Assembly (NCBI GenBank): GCA_001630475.1
Contig: KV419402.1
Span: forward strand, 303,910-367,909
Direction of reading: 5' to 3'
Source of the DNA: Sistotremastrum niveocremeum HHB9708
Lineage: Eukaryota > Basidiomycota > Agaricomycetes > Sistotremastrales > Sistotremastraceae
DNA length: 64,000 nucleotides
Made by a program: the position numbers and the translations under genes. This document shows positions 57,726 through 64,000 of this stretch, in pieces (the stretch's first letter is position 1; each line of letters opens with the position of its first letter). The notes beneath the pieces were generated by a model. The model did no database searches, had not been told where the DNA came from, and saw only the letters and a program-made list of their open reading frames with translations.

Positions 57726-60700
57726 TTGATAGGCGTACGTGCACTGTGAGCGTTCTTCAGTACTTTCTCGATGAGACTCTCAGGGTAAAACACGCGCAAT
57801 AACAATCTGTTGACACTGATGGAGTGTATTCATCATCATTATCTGGACAAGTTTTTCGCAGAGTCTTCTCATACCTGATAGGGAATGTGAGCCCGATGCA
57901 CAGTTTTAGGAACACATCTTCCCGTCGGAATATTCTCTCTCGAAGTCAGAGCTAATCGCGCCATCGCGCACGTTTGGCGGATCGAACGAATGATGGAGTT
58001 GCGATTGGCACCAGCACCAGCACCGTAGTACGGCAATGATGCGGGTGCCCTCAACCTTGCGCGCTTTAGTTATTCGACGTCGGGGAACAAGATCGACGTT
58101 CAATAACATGTTAATAGTTTTCGGTCTTTGAGAGCCAAATCTTGACTGTTGACTTGAAAATACCATGGTTAAAGGGTGTCCGATGGATTGCCCTCGAAAG
58201 CAACATGACGATATTCGTCCTGAGATGGACACGAGAACCCGATACCGCATGTACAGCAGACGATCTGAGCAGACCTTTTGAGCATGATGACCTGGAGAAA
58301 TGAATCCTACAGCACTGTTAGTGCATTACTCCATTTAGCGTGGGCATTCTAGGCTGCACTGACATTCTGGTTAGTAAGACTATTTTTCGGTTTCCATCCG
58401 ACAAACGTACCACACAACTAGATTCTAAAATTCATGCAGGGTGAGAGTCAGCGCAGTTGGTCCACGCGCAAGGAAAGAATATCAACTTGCTGATCCTGCA
58501 CGTTTGCCATCGCTGGCAGAATTCTTCCATCACGATTCAGATCTGACAGATCATGTGAACGATGGCACATGTGAGTTTTGGGGAGAGAGAACAATAGGGA
58601 TGTCTTATGTGAATTTTTGATCCCAAGCCAACAGTACACTGCGTCGAAGAAGTGCGAGGAGAATTGTTGAAAAGATTTTGATCCGCATTCGGTTTCGGCC
58701 AAGGTTTCGGCTGACGTTGAGGAATTCCCGCAAGCCGACGCCGACGGCCGGCATTTGCGGTTCCTGGGCGTGACACTGCCGTGACAGTCGTGTTTCTTCC
58801 GCGGATGCGTGGATGTCAAGCTTGTCAAACTGCAGCTCATCTGCGCAAGCTACGCTGTGTCCCTGCTGGTTCTCTCTCATCTAGACGACAAACTGATTTT
58901 CTTCGCTCACTAGAGATCATTCCGAGTCTCGTTTAGTTTATAATACTCCTCGACTCGTCAGAATGGGCAGGATGAATGTTTTGGATGCCTGCCGAGCCAT
59001 AGCGGATCTACGAGTCGTAAAAATCTATTTTCAGTGGGAAAGAATCACGAAGATGTCTCAAACCATTCCGAATCTCTAAGATGGGTCTTTCCGGCGGTGA
59101 TGCCTCGTACAAAGCATTAATTACTACAAGCAAATCTTACGTCCCTACCGGAGTCGGATGGTTCTCATGAGGCAAAGGTTTGATTGGAATTGCTCACTGA
59201 ACTTCATACATTCATAAGCTATCCTTGATGGGAGATACTCAGCGCGTATACAGCATCTACTCTATGATTCAGAAGATCCCGACCCATTGAATTGCTGTGC
59301 CATCCACCTGTGTTCTTCGTGCGCCCCCGGCTGGATTGAGCCTGAGTGATCCGCATTCATAGGAGCTATCTGTCTATCGAGACAGGAATGCGCTCTTGCT
59401 TTGTAAATTTCCCATATTATACGTCAGGATCAAATCTCATTTGCTCGTGCTGATAGGGGGAGCGGGGACCATGCAAATCCTGCTTCTAATTTGCGTTCTA
59501 GGACCTCACCCTCCCTGAACAGATACTACAGCTCTGCTGTTCATCAATCTGCTGTTACACTCGGCGATAGCAATTATTCAGAGCCGCCAGTGTTCAAAAT
59601 GTCCCCCACTTATCGACTTCTTCTTTCATGACTCTCGTTCCGATCTGACTCCGTTTTGCCCTGCTTCTGGCTTGGACTGTGCTTCGTTGGAGCCCCCTCT
59701 TTCGACGCACAGAAAGGCACTGCAGATACAGTTCATCTGCGCCCTTTAGTCACCAGGGACGCATTGCAACCTCACTTCGAACGATGACAATTTGCCTAGA
59801 TGTTCGTGTTACCATTCGATCTTTTTGGCATTTGACAAGGCAGCGAAACACGACGGATGGGGCTGTCAAAATACACCTTTGTCATTGTATGTTTTTGGAA
59901 ACAATCGGCTCACTTTGCGCGATCGCACAATCGGACTGAGGAATGCGCTATCAGGTTCCCGTACGAGGCTACGAGCTCAATTCATGTATCAGGCCTCGAA
60001 TTTCCGCATGTGTCTCTTCCTAGGCTCATGATGACATCAGTTAGTCGACAGAGACATAGCTCAGGTCGTCAATGGTTTCCGAGTCATGATGAGCGGGACC
60101 AAATGTCAACGACTCAGAGATAAGCAGTCAGGCACGACAACCCCAGTGGACCAAAAAAGGCAATTCGGCTGTGACCACGTTTGGTGCCTGATTCAGGGGA
60201 CGATCTTCCTTAGCCGGTCGGTAGCGCTCGGCGATCATTGATCATCATGAGTGTTGTAAGGCGACAAGTTCATTCGGTATTCCGCAACGACCAACACCGC
60301 AGTAACTTTGAGGAAGATCGCCGCAGAAATGACAGGCAATTTTTCTGACTAAACGTCCGCGGATGCCAGTGGTTGGGGATCCATGTGGAAGTAATGCTCG
60401 ACATCTTACCGGCGGATATCAAGATCGCGCGGGTATGGCGGGCCTGAGACACAGAAGGCGCGTCAGATAGCATCTTTGGCCAGCGAATGCGGAAGTATTT
60501 CACAGTGACACGTGAATGACTTCACCAGCGGTCTCTGTTCAACATTGAGCATACTCCATTGGGATAACTGAGAGTGGGCATTGGCTTCTGAACACACGCT
60601 CTATAGCACCTCCGCAATACGCTGGTTTGTAAACGCTTGCCTTGGCTTCCCGCGGTGCCTGGATAGAAGCTCAATTTTTGTTTGGTAATCCCGGCAATGT

Positions 60701-60839
60701 TCCATTGCCACTGCGCTATGCGCTCTCAAACTCTTGAGAAATTTATCCTCTCATGCTCTATATAAATACTGATCTTGATGCCTCAATTCCACAGGTCACA
60801 TTTCCTCTTCGCTTGTCTGCAGCTTTATTATCTCGAACA
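57726..60839. other. long spacer, no gene recognised
   Basis: Several frames of 60-130 codons occur on both strands (for example 58448-58880 minus, 59679-60031 plus). None shows a known motif or a convincing exon chain. The final 100 bp is the promoter of the peroxygenase, with TCTATATAAATAC at about 60757. Confidence 0.4.
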
Positions 60840-62414
60840 ATGCCCAGCACAACCTCTCTCGTATTTCTCGCCAGTTCCCTCTTCGTCCCTGTTGCTTTGG
60901 CATTCCCGACTCACGTGGCTCGGTCCGAGGTACAAGATGGTCAGACTGGAGTCAAAATAAAGCTCCCAGCGCCTGCCACTGATACGAGTATCAAGCCGAT
61001 CCCTGGTCAGTAGCTTGTTACTTCCATATAATCGTTGATGAATAGTCGATGCCTGACTCTTTTCTTTTTGTAGATGCCGATCATCCCTTCAAGGCTCCCG
61101 GTCCCAATGACCTGCGAGGTCCCTGTCGTGAGTCTGTTCAAGAGGTGGAGTGTGAGCAGAACTGAGTAAATTGTTTAGCTGGACTCAATACCATGGCAAA
61201 TCACGGATATCTTCCCCACAAGTAAGCCATGAGCTCGAGCAGTCATCAGCGGGCAATAACATCCAAACCCAGCGGAATTGCGACTTTTGAACAAATCATC
61301 GCTGCATCCCAAGAAGCTTTCAACATGGGTTTCGATCTTGCTTCGTCTTTGGCCGCACTCGCTATAGTATGTTTGGGCACTATTGGGTCACACTAGCATC
61401 GATCTTACTACTCTCTTCTTGTGATAGCTCGGACGCGGAAACGCCTTCATTAACAAGGTGTCTATTGGTGGAGTCACCGACAAGATTCCTCCTCTTCCAT
61501 TCCAGATTGATGGCCCTGTTGCCGGTGGTCTCGCCAAGCACGGTCGCTTTGAGGGTAAACAGCAAGAAATCCTTTCATTACTTTTTCTTATTATATTCCT
61601 ATTAGGTGATATCTCGGAGACGAGACATGATATCGGCGAGGGTGACTTCCAAAACTTCCAAGACGACCTGTATGATGAGGTCAGGGCATATTTTCATTAG
61701 GCATTTGAAGCATTGGCTGAACGAACACTAGTTCCTTACATACGTCGGAAGATTTGGCGGTGACTCGACTGTCACCGGGGATGCTTCTGTGGTGAATCTC
61801 AAAGTCATGCAAGAATTCAGATGGCACCGTTTCCAGCAGGAGGTGGCGTCCGACGAAAACGTATGAATTTCGCGATCCCGACGATTCAACATGCTCATCA
61901 CTTTATTCCTCATAGCTAGTCTATAACCTTGCTCGTCTTAGTGTCAGCTACAACGAAGCAGCCTTCGTGATCACCTTGTTCCCCGGTGCGGATGCTGAAA
62001 TGAACACCGGCATTCTTGGATCCTTCTTCCGCAATCAGACTTTCCCCCCGAATTGGTCCCGCACCGGCACCATCGGAACCTTCGACGCAATCCTCGACGT
62101 GGCTGAGCAGATACTACAGGCACACCCTGTGTCTGCGGGACGCAACATCAACGGCCAGTACGTCCTCGATGCTCCCCCCAACACCGGAAGCGTGAGCACT
62201 TTTGTTTGCTATCATTCTAAATATATAATTTGACGTCGCACTTCAGGCCACCACCGATGTTCATTTCGATCTGATGTCGGGGCTCTCCGCTAGTCTTGTC
62301 ACCAACACCACTGGACTTTTGCAGGAGAACGTCCAACTGCTCCTCAAGGTTCTGGCTGCACCTTTCGGCGCTGATCCTACCAAACAGCTTCCCACCGGTT
62401 CCCCCGGTCAATAA
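60840..62414 (+). CDS. unspecific peroxygenase (heme-thiolate peroxidase), secreted
   Basis: The signal peptide is MPSTTSLVFLASSLFVPVAL. The heme-ligand Cys73 lies in GPCPGLNTMANHGYLP. The Mg-site motif EGDIS, then SETRHD, and the acid-base pair R and E in ARLSVSYNEAAF (spaced R-x6-E) match AaeUPO Arg189/Glu196. About eight exons with 50-60 nt introns; the end is PTKQLPTGSPGQ at TAA 62412-62414. It would use H2O2 to transfer oxygen to a broad range of substrates outside the cell. Key residues are all present, so activity is likely. Confidence 0.88.
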
Positions 62415-63108
62415 GCGAGAACATATCCCTGTATTATTCCAATTCTAACCCCTCTTGGAGGGTATATACGAACCCTATTTCATTTTGGGCATTTTATTTA
62501 ACTTTCTTGGTATGTCATTAGAAGGGCCGGTATTTAACTTTGAAAGATATATATAAAACATCTCGTTGTCTCATCTAGATCCTGTGTGTACCAAGCCTAT
62601 GCGAACCGAGGTCTCGTCCTATCATCGCTCTCCCGTGCTAACAACCTGCCTTAAGGTGTGCAGCAAGAGCCAAATGCATGGTGAACTTTTGATACGAACA
62701 ACGAGAGGGTCACTGTAACACTCGTGCCTGACCATGGACTTCCGGCTAAATGGTCATGAGGATTCGAGCCGTATTATTTGAATCCCCAAAATTTCTCGCA
62801 GGAGGGGATACGAAGGCGCGGAGCGCGGCCAGGATTTTTCAACCAAAAATAGCTTTCGGGCTCCCGAAAGGCCGCTTGATATTGCCATGATGTGATTGCT
62901 ATCAGGAAGGGATTGATACATCAAGTAGCAGGCGATTATGCGACTGGCGTCTATATTCCGGCACAGCATTTGGTCCATGAATGTACAGACTTTCCTCCGC
63001 CTGTTGACAGAATCGTATTTTAGGCAGTCATGTACAGAGAGCCGACCACTGTCAAAGATTTTACAAATTTGGATCCTCCCATTTGCAGCTTTCTACCAAG
63101 TCGACGAG
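62415..63108. other. intergenic, no gene recognised
   Basis: Contains the 3' flank of the peroxygenase and the upstream region of the methyltransferase. Confidence 0.4.
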
Positions 63109-64000
63109 ATGCCTCAGAACCCAGTCGCCCCAAAGCCTCTGAGAGACCTTCACGGAAGAGGGATGAACACGCTTTCAGAGGTTTATCAATTGCCGGCCGA
63201 TCCTGTCGAGTTTAATGTAAGCAACGACTTTCTCAACACGACCAAGCACGAACTATTTCCTAGAGACTGGACCTACAACATCGAATCTGGCTGAAGTTGA
63301 TGAAAGGCCCTGTACCCTTTTCTGACGAAACGCTCGAGGATCTCCTAAGAGGAAGGAAAGGATATCAGCCAGCCCTCCTTGACCTTGGTCGTGGCTCTGG
63401 CATTTGGTACGTAAAGAGATCATGGAAAGAAAGGAAGGAGATTAATCGGCGTGTTTTCGAAGGTCTATTGAAATGGCCGAGAGATTTCCTCACGCCAAAG
63501 CTGTAGGGTTTGACCTTGTGGAATCGCAACCTCCGTAAGTTTGCTACTTGCGACACTCATCAGCGACTCCACATTGAACGAAAATATTGAACCTTCAACG
63601 TAGCGCGCTACCCAACAATTGCACGTGAGCTCGGTCTGTGTTCATTGCTTGATAAGGAAACTTACCAAGGCACTGAAGCTTTTCCACTGGCGACCTCACC
63701 CGTGGCTTGCAACCTCTATATGACCAATTCGATCTGGTGCACCTCCGTCTGGTGATGTTGCATGTCAGCACCGGCGGTTTTCTCTCCTGGAAGTCCCTGA
63801 TTAGGTCGAATAGATTAAAGGCGAAGAAGTTAAAAAAACAGCCCTCAAGGAGGCGGTTGGATGTTTGAGGCCGGGTAAGGCAACACAAATGGGTAGCACA
63901 CGACTTTGATGTCTTCTTCAGGGGGTATCATCGTGATACTGGATTACGATGAGTGTTTCCTCGACGAAAATAAACGACCCTTGCGACCTGCGCAGGATGG
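63109..64000 (+). CDS. SAM-dependent methyltransferase (3' partial)
   Basis: The start MPQNPVAPKPLRDLHGRGMN is followed by EVYQLPADPVEFN, an intron, RLDLQHRIWLKLM, and motif I LLDLGRGSGIWSIEMA (usually DLGTGSG; the Arg is unusual). The next exons give PPALPNNCTFSTGDLTRGL, QPLYDQFDLVHLRLVML and EAVGCLRPGGIIVILDYDE. All introns are short and the phases fit. It runs off the window. The family is the class I methyltransferase type common in fungal secondary-metabolite clusters; the substrate is unknown. Confidence 0.78.

Overview
The window is nuclear DNA of a filamentous basidiomycete, very probably an Agaricomycete. The genes carry many 45-70 nt GT-AG introns. The recognisable families are typical of that group: an unspecific peroxygenase, a Mup1-type methionine permease, F-box/LRR proteins with a coiled-coil tail, FAD phenol-hydroxylase-type monooxygenases, a KDM3-like JmjC protein, and a conserved secreted protein with a Kex2-like KR site. 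No rRNA, bacterial or organellar gene is seen.

The left 26 kb is accessory DNA. After the 3' end of an unrecognised gene (1-537) comes an array of eleven co-oriented minus-strand transcription units (U1-U11, 1197-23226). Each has a TATA box (gene strand GTATATAAGGAG or close variant), a CATCT/CCCC-rich tract just downstream, a 0.6-1.1 kb body with intron-like signals, and a shared 3' block with an AATATAAAT poly(A)-like signal. The ends are well conserved but the bodies hardly align. At least eight units share a GATGCCAAGC-like element about 85-110 bp upstream of the TATA box. Next to U2, U5, U7 and U11 a second conserved block (P1-P4) lies 530-570 bp upstream and faces the other way, so these pairs look divergent. 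U1 is split by two hAT-like non-autonomous transposons with 8-bp target duplications; subtracting them restores a normal unit length of about 880 bp. I cannot name the products, and coding capacity is unproven.

The middle (26-48 kb) is ordinary gene-dense sequence, all on the + strand: a four-TM MARVEL-like protein, a 1354-aa JmjC protein with an AT-hook, a methionine permease, two adjacent zinc-finger genes, a secreted protein with a GDD(S/T) repeat tail, two tandem F-box paralogues and a calcineurin-like phosphoesterase.

The right end (49-64 kb) is rich in oxidative enzymes: a delta-12 desaturase, an intact FAD monooxygenase, a 5'-truncated paralogue of it, an unspecific peroxygenase with all key residues, and the start of a SAM methyltransferase that runs off the window. 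This could be a small secondary-metabolism neighbourhood, but no backbone synthase is visible.
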